NCBI GenBank assembly: GCA_934728065.1
Contig: CAKVDW010000006.1
Location: forward strand, 1-64,000
DNA: 64,000 bases
Source of the DNA: an uncultured Campylobacter sp.
Lineage (GTDB): Bacteria; Campylobacterota; Campylobacteria; Campylobacterales; Campylobacteraceae
Direction of reading: 5' to 3'
The position numbers were made by a program, and so were the translations under genes. Every line of letters begins with the position of its first letter. Position 1 is the first letter of the stretch. Below the pieces are notes generated by a model. The model was not told the DNA's origin. It did no database searches and saw only the letters and a list, made by a program, of their open reading frames with translations. Below, one piece after another: positions 1-7,668 of this stretch.

Positions 1-123
1 TTGCAGCTCACAAATGCGCGCAAAATGCAGCTTGCTATCCCCTTCTAAAAAAAGGGGCTTTTGCCTTGCTAAATGAGCGTAAAACTCATCAGCATAGCCC
101 GTTAAATCAAGCTTTATAATCAA
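1..123 (-). CDS. mutS2: MutS2-type DNA mismatch/recombination ATPase, N-terminal fragment (runs off window edge)
   Basis: An open frame of 41 codons runs off the left edge of the window. It starts at a TTG codon with an AAGG ribosome site nine bases upstream; the same frame has a TAA stop twelve codons further up, so no earlier start is possible. The fragment contains the segment PLFLEGDSKLHF, which resembles my recollection of the N terminus of epsilonproteobacterial MutS2. MutS2 proteins are ATPases, often with a C-terminal Smr nuclease domain, that suppress recombination or act on stalled ribosomes. The next gene upstream is a small membrane protein, as in C. jejuni Cj1052c-Cj1053c, which supports the call. 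Only the first 41 residues are visible, so the family assignment rests on weak similarity and gene order. Confidence 0.5.
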   Translation of the reverse strand, partial: MIIKLDLTGYADEFYAHLARQKPLFLEGDSKLHFARICELQ

Positions 124-156
124 CTCACAATGCCTTGAGAATTAGAATTTCGTAGC

Positions 157-516
157 TCATTCATCACTCTTGCACGCTTTAACACTAAAAATTTGCACAC
201 GAATATTTTTATCTTTACTTACAAAACTTTTTGTGCCATAATCGTAATTAAATTTATCCACACTCACATTAAAATCCTTACTATCAAAATCCTTACAAAT
301 CAAGTTTTTACCACTTGAAAAATCCAGCAAAAGTTGTTCTTGCCTTTTGTCAAAACGAGAAATAGATAACTCATAAGCTATAATAACTATAAAAAGCCCG
401 CCACAAAGCAACCAAAACAAAACAAACGCCTTTTTACCAAGCTTTTCTTTGAGAGCATAAGAAATAAAGCCAAACAAAGCCACTAAAAGCACATAAATTA
501 AAATTTTAGCCATCAC
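157..516 (-). CDS. Small integral membrane protein (Cj1053c-like)
   Basis: The 119-residue product has two hydrophobic segments near the N terminus (about residues 4-22 and 30-48), joined by a short basic turn (KEKLGKK), followed by a charged domain of about 70 residues. The first helix looks like an uncleaved anchor, so the C-terminal domain is probably either cytoplasmic or periplasmic but attached to the membrane. I see no catalytic motif. Its place directly upstream of a mutS2-like gene on the same strand matches the C. jejuni pair Cj1053c-Cj1052c, where the protein is also of unknown function. The spacing to the next gene is only 33 bases, so they are probably co-transcribed. Confidence 0.75.
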   Translation of the reverse strand: MMAKILIYVLLVALFGFISYALKEKLGKKAFVLFWLLCGGLFIVIIAYELSISRFDKRQEQLLLDFSSGKNLICKDFDSKDFNVSVDKFNYDYGTKSFVSKDKNIRVQIFSVKACKSDE

Positions 517-592
517 TTTCCCTTAAAAATTTTAAGTATTTTATCGAAATTTAGCCACAATTTTACTTTATATGTTATGATTTGTTTTTTTA

Positions 593-1195
593 ATGCAAAA
601 GAAAGTGGTGAATGTTTTGACACGATTTAAAGCTATTTTTACTTTGCCAAAAATGCCTTTGAGGGTATTTATTTTTAGTGCTTTGCTCTTAGGCACTATC
701 ATTATCATTGCAAATTACACCGTGCAGTTTCAAATTCTTGGCACGCCTCTTACTTTTGGGGCTTTGACCTATCCTTTTAGCTTTTTGGTGCTTGATATTT
801 TAAGCGAAAAATACAGCAAACAAGAAACGATAAAGGTTTTAGCACTTGGGCTAATCATCGCCTTTTATCCTTCTTATCTTTCAGCCACACCGCAAATCGC
901 TCTTGCCTCCATAGCCGCTTTTTGCATTTCTCAACCCCTTGATGTGTTGCTTTTTTTCGCATTTAAACGACTTGTGCCGCATTTTTGGTGGCTGAGGGGC
1001 ATTAGCTCTACGCTGATAGCTCAGCTTTTAGACACGCTCATTTTCTTTACTATCGCCTTTTGGGGCGTTCAAAGCCTTGCAAACTCGCTTGTAATGGCTA
1101 TGGCTGATTACAGCATAAAGGCACTTTTAGGCTTTGTTAATGTGCCGCTTTTTTGGTATTTTGCGATTTATCCTTTGCGAAAACTAGCTCGTTGA
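593..1195 (+). CDS. Queuosine precursor transporter (YhhQ/VUT family)
   Basis: This 200-residue protein has about six membrane segments and the typical YhhQ/DUF165 signature LTYPFSFLVLDILSEKY near residues 57-73, with further conserved GISS and QLLDTLIFF segments. Members of the family import queuosine precursors (preQ0/preQ1 in Escherichia coli YhhQ) used to modify tRNA at position 34. The ATG at 593 has no clear ribosome site; GTG codons a few residues later (AAAGAAAGTGGTG) are alternative starts. The first 20 residues are basic, then the hydrophobic core begins. It is convergent with metK, from which it is separated by an inverted repeat. Substrate is inferred from the family only. Confidence 0.88.
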   Translation: MQKKVVNVLTRFKAIFTLPKMPLRVFIFSALLLGTIIIIANYTVQFQILGTPLTFGALTYPFSFLVLDILSEKYSKQETIKVLALGLIIAFYPSYLSATPQIALASIAAFCISQPLDVLLFFAFKRLVPHFWWLRGISSTLIAQLLDTLIFFTIAFWGVQSLANSLVMAMADYSIKALLGFVNVPLFWYFAIYPLRKLAR

Positions 1196-1216
1196 TGCGG
1201 TATTTGGGCTGAATTT

Positions 1217-1256
1217 CGTGGGTTTTCTTGCTACAATATAGCTTCACAAACCCACG
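1217..1256. terminator. Inverted repeat between two convergent genes, possible bidirectional terminator
   Basis: CGTGGGTTT (1217-1225) pairs perfectly with AAACCCACG (1248-1256) around a 22-base loop. It lies between the convergent transporter and metK genes, where a terminator is expected, but there is no long T run on either strand. The right arm continues as CATCA and could alternatively pair with TGATG just after the transporter stop. This is therefore a weak terminator call. Confidence 0.4.
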
Positions 1257-1276
1257 CATCAGCAAAAAATAAAATT

Positions 1277-2476
1277 TTATTTTACAAGTGCCTTAAATTC
1301 ACTCACAGCGTCAAGCTTTTCCCACGGATAGTCCTTTTGTCCTACCTGTCCGCGAGCAGCGACATTTGCATACATAAAGCTGTCTTTGCTCGGCTTATCT
1401 AGGGCGAATTTGTTTTTTATCCAATTTGGCGTGAGCGGATAGGTTTTCATCACAAATTCACTGAGCTTGTCGTCATTTATGCCCGTGTTTGTCCCCATAC
1501 AATCAACACTCACGGAGGTTGGCTCAGCCACACCTATGGCGTAGCTAAGCTGCACCACGCATTTTTTTGCAAGTCCTGCGGCTACTATGTTTTTTGCGAG
1601 CCATCTTGCAGCGTAAAGTCCGCTTCTATCGACTTTTGTGTAGTCCTTTGAGCTTTGCGCGCCCCCGCCTATGGGCGAATACCCACCAAAGCTATCCACG
1701 ATGAGCTTTCGTCCTGTTAGTCCGCTGTCGTGCAGTGAGCTGTGATTGACATATTTGCCTGTTGGGTTGATTAAAATCCTTGTTTTGTCGGGGTTAAACA
1801 ACTCTTTTGGCAAATTTGCGTCCAAAATAAGCCCCATTATCAGCTTTCGCACCTCGTCTATGCCCAAACTTTCCACGCTTGGAGCGGACACAACTATGGT
1901 GTGAATGCTTACAGGCTTGCAGTTTTCAAAGTTGCTTTTTGTGCCATAGTCTATGGTTACTTGCGTTTTTATATCCACGCCAAGCTTGTCAGGGTGGGCT
2001 TTTGCGTAGTTATACACCTTGTCGCAAAGCTTTCTAGCGTAGCTTATCGCCGCTGGCATATACTCATCAGCCTCGCAGCTTGCAAAGCCAAACATTATGC
2101 CTTGGTCTCCCGCGCCCGTTTCGCCGCCTTGTTTATCCACGCCTTGATTTATATCAGGGCTTTGCTCGTTTAAAAAGACTAAAACTTCGACTTCATCGGG
2201 GTGCAGGCATTGAGCCTTTGTGAAATGCCCCTTGCCGTCATAGCCTATATTTGCCAGAGCCGTTTTTACCACGCTTTCGTAGTCTTTTTGGCTCAACTTG
2301 TGTTTTGACTTGACTTCTCCGCCGATGACAACCTTGTTGCCCGCGACAAAGACTTCGCTCGCCACCCTTGAATCTTTGTCCTGAGTCAAGAGTATATCCA
2401 CTATTGTATCAGCGATGATGTCCGCACACTTGTCAGGGTGTCCAGCACTTACAACTTCGGAAGTGAATAGATACAT
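1277..2476 (-). CDS. metK: S-adenosylmethionine synthase
   Basis: MetK makes S-adenosylmethionine from methionine and ATP in the cytoplasm. The 399-residue product has the family signatures GHPDKCADIIAD near the N terminus, GAGDQGIMFGFA near residue 120, and the C-terminal DSGLTGRKLIVD segment, and is about the usual family length or slightly longer. I chose the ATG at 2476 because it follows GAAAGGA with normal spacing and begins directly with the conserved YLFTSEVVSAGHPDK; the longer frame to 2524 would add 16 non-conserved residues. It is divergent from the PIN/NYN-like gene upstream and convergent with the transporter downstream, so it appears to be transcribed alone. Confidence 0.97.
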   Translation of the reverse strand: MYLFTSEVVSAGHPDKCADIIADTIVDILLTQDKDSRVASEVFVAGNKVVIGGEVKSKHKLSQKDYESVVKTALANIGYDGKGHFTKAQCLHPDEVEVLVFLNEQSPDINQGVDKQGGETGAGDQGIMFGFASCEADEYMPAAISYARKLCDKVYNYAKAHPDKLGVDIKTQVTIDYGTKSNFENCKPVSIHTIVVSAPSVESLGIDEVRKLIMGLILDANLPKELFNPDKTRILINPTGKYVNHSSLHDSGLTGRKLIVDSFGGYSPIGGGAQSSKDYTKVDRSGLYAARWLAKNIVAAGLAKKCVVQLSYAIGVAEPTSVSVDCMGTNTGINDDKLSEFVMKTYPLTPNWIKNKFALDKPSKDSFMYANVAARGQVGQKDYPWEKLDAVSEFKALVK

Positions 2477-2578
2477 TGTTTTCCTTTCGGTAAATTTTGT
2501 CAAAAGACGAGGCAATTTTACCATAAAAGGTTAATTTTTTTGCACTATAATTCTTAAAATTTTTTATGGACTAGGCAA

Positions 2579-3271
2579 ATGAGAGCTTTTTTAATCGACA
2601 GCGAAAATGTGAATTTTGACAACTTTATCAAGCAAAAACGCTTTAAAAAGAGCGATAACTTCTTTATCGTGGGCAACGCCACGCTTAAATTTTCTTTAAT
2701 GGTGCTTGAATTTTTGCAGGATAAAAAGGTGAAATTTTATGATTTTAACGAGCCGAGCAAGGATTATGCGGATAAAATCATACTCACGCTTTTAGGCTTC
2801 TTACTTGCACAAAAAAGGTTTAAAAAATGCTTCATCGTAAGCAATGACAACATTTTTTCAAAGCTAAATTTCACAAAAGATTATTTTGGCAAAAAAGTTA
2901 AAATCATCAAAATCAACAATGAACACACGCCAAAACTTTTAAGCAAGACAGACTATCACATACAACTTTTTGACAAAAACCAAGATTTCATCAAAGATTT
3001 AAGAGAGCAAAGTAAAAATTTAGGCGAATTTCACAGAGCCTTGCAAAAACACTTTAAAATTCACGGCACAGCAATATATCATTATCTTAAAACCGAACAT
3101 AAAGATGAATTTTTTTATAGATTTAAAAGAAATAACCTCATCACGCATTCGCAAAATCAAAAACTTCTTACCCACAAAACTCAAAACACAAGAACTGAGC
3201 TTCAAGAAGAAGGCTTTATCATCACGCAATTTTTTACTCGTTTTTTCAAAAAAGATGAAAATCAGGGCTGA
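2579..3271 (+). CDS. PIN/NYN-domain-like protein, putative RNase
   Basis: The 230-residue protein opens with RAFLIDSENV, typical of PIN/NYN-type folds in which an early aspartate binds metal; a second acidic group (SKDYADKIIL, about residues 60-69) and SNDN (about residues 90-93) fit the remaining metal ligands. The C-terminal hundred residues are basic and have no recognised fold. Members of this fold are usually ribonucleases, but the activity here is inferred only from these motifs. It is a single gene, divergent from metK, starting at an ATG with only a weak AGGC ribosome site. No antitoxin-like partner is adjacent, so it does not look like a toxin-antitoxin unit. Confidence 0.65.
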   Translation: MRAFLIDSENVNFDNFIKQKRFKKSDNFFIVGNATLKFSLMVLEFLQDKKVKFYDFNEPSKDYADKIILTLLGFLLAQKRFKKCFIVSNDNIFSKLNFTKDYFGKKVKIIKINNEHTPKLLSKTDYHIQLFDKNQDFIKDLREQSKNLGEFHRALQKHFKIHGTAIYHYLKTEHKDEFFYRFKRNNLITHSQNQKLLTHKTQNTRTELQEEGFIITQFFTRFFKKDENQG

Positions 3272-3429
3272 ATTTAATTATCCAGCCCAAATTTAAAGCT
3301 TGTTTTGGACAAGAAAAAGCAAGCATAAACACACCATTTTATCCTTTAGTGAAAATTGTTTAAAAAATTTGAATGAAATTAGGCTTAAAAAAACTTAAAA
3401 ATTTGTAACAAAAACAAACTAAATTTGGT

Positions 3430-3435
3430 TATAAT
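3430..3435 (+). promoter_or_regulatory. -10 box of the C-S lyase gene
   Basis: TATAAT lies 23 bases ahead of the ATG at 3459, in an AT-rich stretch without an obvious -35 box, as is usual for Campylobacter sigma-70 promoters. Confidence 0.6.
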
Positions 3436-3458
3436 TTATTTCATTGCAAAGGGCAAAA

Positions 3459-4607
3459 ATGAACTTTAACTTTGACGCAAACATAAACCGCAAAGGCACA
3501 AACTCTATAAAATGGGATTTAGACGATAAGGCTTTGCCTATGTGGGTAGCAGATATGGACTTTGAAATCGCTAATTGCATACAAGAAGCCTTAAAAAAGA
3601 GACTTTCTCACGCTATTTTTGGTTATAATCTTATTCCGCCAAGCTTTTATGAAAGTATTATCTCGTGGTGGCAAAATTTTCACGGTGTCAGTTTTGATAA
3701 AAAAAGTTTGGTTTTTAGCAACGGTGTTGTGCCAGCTATTTCGGCGATGATACGAGCATTGAGTAAAAAGGGGGATAGAATTTTAGTCCAAAGCCCTGTG
3801 TATCACATTTTCTTTCACATTATCAAAGATAATGACAGGATAGTTGTTGAAAACAAGCTTTCTTATAAAAATGGCGTTTATAAAGTGAATTTTAAGGATT
3901 TTGAGCGTAAATTAGCAAAAGAAAAGCCCTCGCTCTTTATACTTTGCAACCCACATAATCCTGTGGGAAAGGTTTTTAGCAAAGATGAGCTTCAAAAAAT
4001 GAGCGCACTTTGCCAAAAATACGGCACTTGTGTCATAAGCGATGAAATTCATTGCGATATTAGTGAAATTCCTTACACTAGCTTTTATCAAATAGATTCA
4101 AACGCACCTATTACGCTTTCGGCAACGAAGGCTTTTAATCTCGCTGGGCTTTGCGGCTCGTTTAATGTTGTTAAAGATGCTCATTTAAGGCGTTTGATAA
4201 AAAAAGAATTTCGCAAAAGCGGAATAGACGGGACAAATCCTTTTATCATAGATGCCACCATAGCAGCATTTTCCAAAGATGGACGGGCTTGGCTGGAGGC
4301 GATGAATGCTTATGTGAATGAAAACAAAGCTTACGCATATAAATTTATTGAGCAAAACACTCCGTGTAAAGTTGTGCGAAGTTCGGCTTTGTATATGATA
4401 TGGATAGACTGTTTTTGCAAAGATAGCGCGAAGTTAGCTAAATTTCTACGCGAAAAACACGGGCTGTTTTTATCTAGTGGCAAAGACTTTGGGGGCAATG
4501 GCAAGAGATTTTTAAGGCTTAATCTTGCTTGCCCAAGAAACACCTTAATACAAGGTTTAAACCGCTTTAAAGAAGGCATTAAAGCCTTTAATAAAATTGA
4601 TGAGTGA
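3459..4607 (+). CDS. PLP-dependent C-S lyase / aminotransferase (MalY/PatB family)
   Basis: The 382-residue protein is a fold-type I pyridoxal-phosphate enzyme of the MalY/PatB (cystathionine beta-lyase) family. It starts with the typical RKGTNSIKWD segment and has LPMWVADMDFE, CNPHNPVGKVF, SDEIHCD and the cofactor-binding lysine in SATKAFNLAG (about residue 230). The expected reaction is beta-elimination of cystathionine or cysteine conjugates, giving pyruvate, ammonia and a thiol. The ATG at 3459 is preceded by AAAGGG at five bases; the upstream TTG frame start is not supported. The next gene overlaps its end by eight bases, so the two are translated from one message. Confidence 0.9.
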   Translation: MNFNFDANINRKGTNSIKWDLDDKALPMWVADMDFEIANCIQEALKKRLSHAIFGYNLIPPSFYESIISWWQNFHGVSFDKKSLVFSNGVVPAISAMIRALSKKGDRILVQSPVYHIFFHIIKDNDRIVVENKLSYKNGVYKVNFKDFERKLAKEKPSLFILCNPHNPVGKVFSKDELQKMSALCQKYGTCVISDEIHCDISEIPYTSFYQIDSNAPITLSATKAFNLAGLCGSFNVVKDAHLRRLIKKEFRKSGIDGTNPFIIDATIAAFSKDGRAWLEAMNAYVNENKAYAYKFIEQNTPCKVVRSSALYMIWIDCFCKDSAKLAKFLREKHGLFLSSGKDFGGNGKRFLRLNLACPRNTLIQGLNRFKEGIKAFNKIDE

Positions 4608-5040
4608 GCTTTCTTATTTTGGGCTTTTTGCGGTGAGCTTTATCTCCGCCACGCTTTATCCTATGGCAAGCGAAGCCTTTGTGGTAGGCTTTTTGCTGGG
4701 CGGTTTTTCACCTTTGGCTGTTTTTGTTGTAGCAACTTGTGGCAATGTTTTGGGGGCTTTAAGCACCTATGTTTTAGCGTTTTTAGGTAAAAATTTGATT
4801 TTAAAACGCCATTTTTCCGCTAGTTTAGCCAAACTTCAAAAATATGATTTAAATTTCAAACGCTTTGGAGCGATTTTTGCCTTTTTGAGTTTTTTGCCTG
4901 TGTTTGGGGATATTTTCGTGCTGGGTTTGGGGTTAAGTAAATATCCATTTTTAAAGGCTTTGTTTTTCATCACACTTGGTAAAGCCTTTAGGTATGGAGT
5001 TTTGATTGTGCTTTATCTTTATTTTGGCGAAAAAATTTAA
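4600..5040 (+). CDS. YqaA-like inner-membrane protein (SNARE-associated/DedA superfamily)
   Basis: The 146-residue product has four to five hydrophobic segments and the YqaA-type pattern of a glycine-rich re-entrant region (ATCGNVLGALSTYVLAFLG) followed by FAFLSFLPVFGDIFVL. Proteins of the DedA/YqaA group are linked with membrane lipid flipping or proton-dependent homeostasis, but this subgroup is uncharacterised. The ATG at 4600 overlaps the end of the C-S lyase gene (ATGAGTGA), indicating translational coupling. The gene is convergent with the CapA-like gene, with only 41 bases between them. Confidence 0.82.
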   Translation: MSELSYFGLFAVSFISATLYPMASEAFVVGFLLGGFSPLAVFVVATCGNVLGALSTYVLAFLGKNLILKRHFSASLAKLQKYDLNFKRFGAIFAFLSFLPVFGDIFVLGLGLSKYPFLKALFFITLGKAFRYGVLIVLYLYFGEKI

Positions 5041-5081
5041 CTCTTTTGTTAGAAGTTAGCACCGCAAAACGCCTTATAGGT

Positions 5082-6134
5082 TTAAAGAGTTTTATTTTTA
5101 AAGATAATCTTTTTAAACTGCTCTTCGATTTTATGGTAATTTGGCAAAAGTTTATCATTAAGTTTAGAAAAAGGATAGACGGCAAAATTCTTAAAATCAT
5201 CATTATAATAAGTGTATATAAGCTCGACTTCTACATTGTTTAAGTTGATTTTTGTCCCCTTTTTTTCCACATCAACACCAACAAGCATTCCCACTCGTCT
5301 ATTAAGTCCAATTTGCGAGGAAATGAAGTTGCCTAAAGAATAAATCACTAAGGTATTGTCTATAAACTCAATGGGAGCTACATAATGAGAATGCGTGCCT
5401 ATGATAATATCAACGCCTTGTTGAGCTAAAAAATGAGCCAAGTCTTTTTGCTCTTTATTTGGCTCAAAAACATACTCATTTCCCCAATGCAAAGAAACTA
5501 AAACCAAATCAACTTGAGGGCGAATTTTTTGAATATCTTTGGCGATTTTATCTTTATCGATTAAATCCACAAGATAAGCTTTTGGGATACGGTGATTATT
5601 TACCCCATAAGTATAAGCTAAAAAGGCGTATTTAATGCCGTTTTTTTCTTTGATTTGAATTTCATCTCTTTCCTTAAAAGAAGCATAAGTTCCGCTGGTT
5701 AAAACATTTGGTTTGCTTTTCCAATAAGAAAGAGAACTTAAGATAGCTTTTTCGCCTCTATCTAGGCTGTGGTTGTTAGCTAAAGAGACGAGATTAAAGC
5801 CTATATTTATCATTTCATCGCCAAATTCTTGCGGAGAATTAAAATTTGGATAAGAGCTTAAGCCTAATTCCTTGCCGCCCAAAATGCTTTCTTGATTATA
5901 AAAAGCTAAATCATACTTGGAAATTATGTCTTTGAGGTGGATTAAAGCCTTGCTAAAATCATAAGAATACCCCGTTTTTGAATTTTTATCTTTAAATTTA
6001 GCATCCTCATACACGCGACTATGAAGCAAGGCATCGCCTGTCATTATCAAAGAAAGCTTGTTTTCATTGACTTGCGAATAAGCACTTAAACACAAAAAAC
6101 AAAGTAAAAAACAAAATTTCACAAGAGTTTTCAT
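5082..6134 (-). CDS. Periplasmic CapA/PgsA-like metallophosphatase-fold protein
   Basis: The 350-residue protein has a signal peptide (residues 1-20, ending near CLSAYSQ) and then a CapA domain, a calcineurin-like metallophosphatase fold. Metal-binding signatures are MTGDALLHSRV near residue 32, LANNHSLDRG near 118, SLHWGNEY near 215 and IGTHSHYVAP near 246. CapA proteins in Gram-positives belong to poly-gamma-glutamate synthesis; in Campylobacter no capB/capC partner is present here, so the substrate is unknown. The start is an ATG with AAGG eight bases upstream. It appears to be a single gene, located between a convergent YqaA gene and the end of putP. Confidence 0.85.
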   Translation of the reverse strand: MKTLVKFCFLLCFLCLSAYSQVNENKLSLIMTGDALLHSRVYEDAKFKDKNSKTGYSYDFSKALIHLKDIISKYDLAFYNQESILGGKELGLSSYPNFNSPQEFGDEMINIGFNLVSLANNHSLDRGEKAILSSLSYWKSKPNVLTSGTYASFKERDEIQIKEKNGIKYAFLAYTYGVNNHRIPKAYLVDLIDKDKIAKDIQKIRPQVDLVLVSLHWGNEYVFEPNKEQKDLAHFLAQQGVDIIIGTHSHYVAPIEFIDNTLVIYSLGNFISSQIGLNRRVGMLVGVDVEKKGTKINLNNVEVELIYTYYNDDFKNFAVYPFSKLNDKLLPNYHKIEEQFKKIIFKNKTL

Positions 6135-6174
6135 CGCACCGACCTTGATTTTAGACTAAATTATAATATAAAAT

Positions 6175-7656
6175 CTACAAATTTTCAAGCATTTTTTCAT
6201 AAGCTTTTTTCGTGCCAGCGCCCACTTCGCCAAAAAGGCTCACTACCACGATGACGGCACTAGCGCACAAAAAGCCCGGCACGATTTCATAGATAGGAAA
6301 ATCAAGCCAAGCCGCAAAGAAATTCTTGTAAAGCACTACCACAGCAGCACCTGTTATCATTCCTAAAATCGCCGCTAGCCTTGTCATCTTGCTCCAAAAA
6401 AGCGAAAAGAGCATCACAGAGCCAAAGCTCGCTCCAAAGCCCGCCCAAGCATAAGCGACTATGCTTAATACGCTTGAATTCTTATCAGTTGAGATGACAA
6501 AGGCGATGAGTGCCACGAGCAAAACGCCCGCTCTGCCTAAATTCATTACCGTAACGGAGCTTGCTTCTTTGTTGAAAATGCGTTTGTAAAAATCCTCCGC
6601 GATAGTCGAGCTTGAAACAAGCAGTTGTGAGCTTGCCGTGCTCATAACGGCTGCGAGTATGGCTGAGAGCAAAATGCCTGCTATCCAAGGGTTAAAGAGT
6701 AATTGACTCATCACGATGAAAATCTTTTCAGGGTCGCTTAATGAAAGCTCAAATTTAGCCACATAAGCTATGCCTAAAATGCCGATAAAACAAGCTCCAA
6801 GTAGGCTTATCGCCATCCAAGAAATGCCGATGATGGTAGCTTGTGGGATTTCTTTTGTCGAGCGAATCGACATAAAACGCACCAAAATGTGCGGCTGCCC
6901 AAAATACCCAAGCCCCCAAGCCAAAGCCGAAACGATAGCCACCCAGCTCAAACCTTCGCCCATAGAAAGTGCGTTTGGCTTTATCTGTTTTACTATGCTA
7001 AACGCTTCATTAAAGCCACCTAAATGATAAAGCATTACAGCAGGCACGACAATGAGCGCGCACATCATCAAAAGCCCTTGTATCAAATCCGTCCAGCACA
7101 CAGCCTTATAGCCGCCCAAAAAGGTATAAACCACGATGATAAATGCGCCCGTGCTTAAAGCGTGTTCATATTTAAGCCCAAAGGTGCTTTCAAAGAGCTT
7201 TGCCCCGCTTACCAAGCCAGATGAGACATAAAAGGTAAAAAAGATGAGTATCACCACAGCGCAAATGACACGCAAAATGTGCTTTTCATCATCAAAGCGG
7301 GTTTCAAAATAATCAGGTATAGTGATACAGTCGCTAATCACGCTTGTGTAAATGCGAAGTCTCTTTGCCACAAAAGCCCAATTTAGCGTAGCCCCTATGG
7401 TAAGCCCTATGGCAATGTAGCTTTCTATGAAGCCACTTACATACAAAGCCCCAGGCAAGCCCATCAAAAGCCAGCCGCTCATATCGCTAGCCCCAGCAGA
7501 TAAGGCTGAAACCACAGGTCCAAGCGAACGAGAGCCTAAAAAATACTCCTCCGCACCCTTGTTTTTCCTAAAAAAATAAAAGCCTATGTAGAGCATTAAA
7601 GCCGAGTAGGCGACAAACATTATGGCTATTTCAACGCTGATATTTACAACTTCCAT
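6175..7656 (-). CDS. putP: Sodium/proline symporter
   Basis: PutP imports proline together with sodium ions across the inner membrane. The 493-residue protein belongs to the sodium:solute symporter family, with about 13 membrane segments and the family signatures [20 protein letters not shown] (about residues 52-71) and [19 protein letters not shown] near residue 340. The ATG at 7656 has AAGGAG seven bases upstream. It lies only 12 bases behind the putA stop, so the two are one operon for proline catabolism. Proline is a major carbon and nitrogen source for many campylobacters. Confidence 0.95.
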   Translation of the reverse strand: MEVVNISVEIAIMFVAYSALMLYIGFYFFRKNKGAEEYFLGSRSLGPVVSALSAGASDMSGWLLMGLPGALYVSGFIESYIAIGLTIGATLNWAFVAKRLRIYTSVISDCITIPDYFETRFDDEKHILRVICAVVILIFFTFYVSSGLVSGAKLFESTFGLKYEHALSTGAFIIVVYTFLGGYKAVCWTDLIQGLLMMCALIVVPAVMLYHLGGFNEAFSIVKQIKPNALSMGEGLSWVAIVSALAWGLGYFGQPHILVRFMSIRSTKEIPQATIIGISWMAISLLGACFIGILGIAYVAKFELSLSDPEKIFIVMSQLLFNPWIAGILLSAILAAVMSTASSQLLVSSSTIAEDFYKRIFNKEASSVTVMNLGRAGVLLVALIAFVISTDKNSSVLSIVAYAWAGFGASFGSVMLFSLFWSKMTRLAAILGMITGAAVVVLYKNFFAAWLDFPIYEIVPGFLCASAVIVVVSLFGEVGAGTKKAYEKMLENL

Positions 7657-7668
7657 TACGCACTCCTT

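Noticed and set aside
2579..3271. Toxin of a toxin-antitoxin pair
   Set aside because: The PIN-like gene has no adjacent small antitoxin gene.
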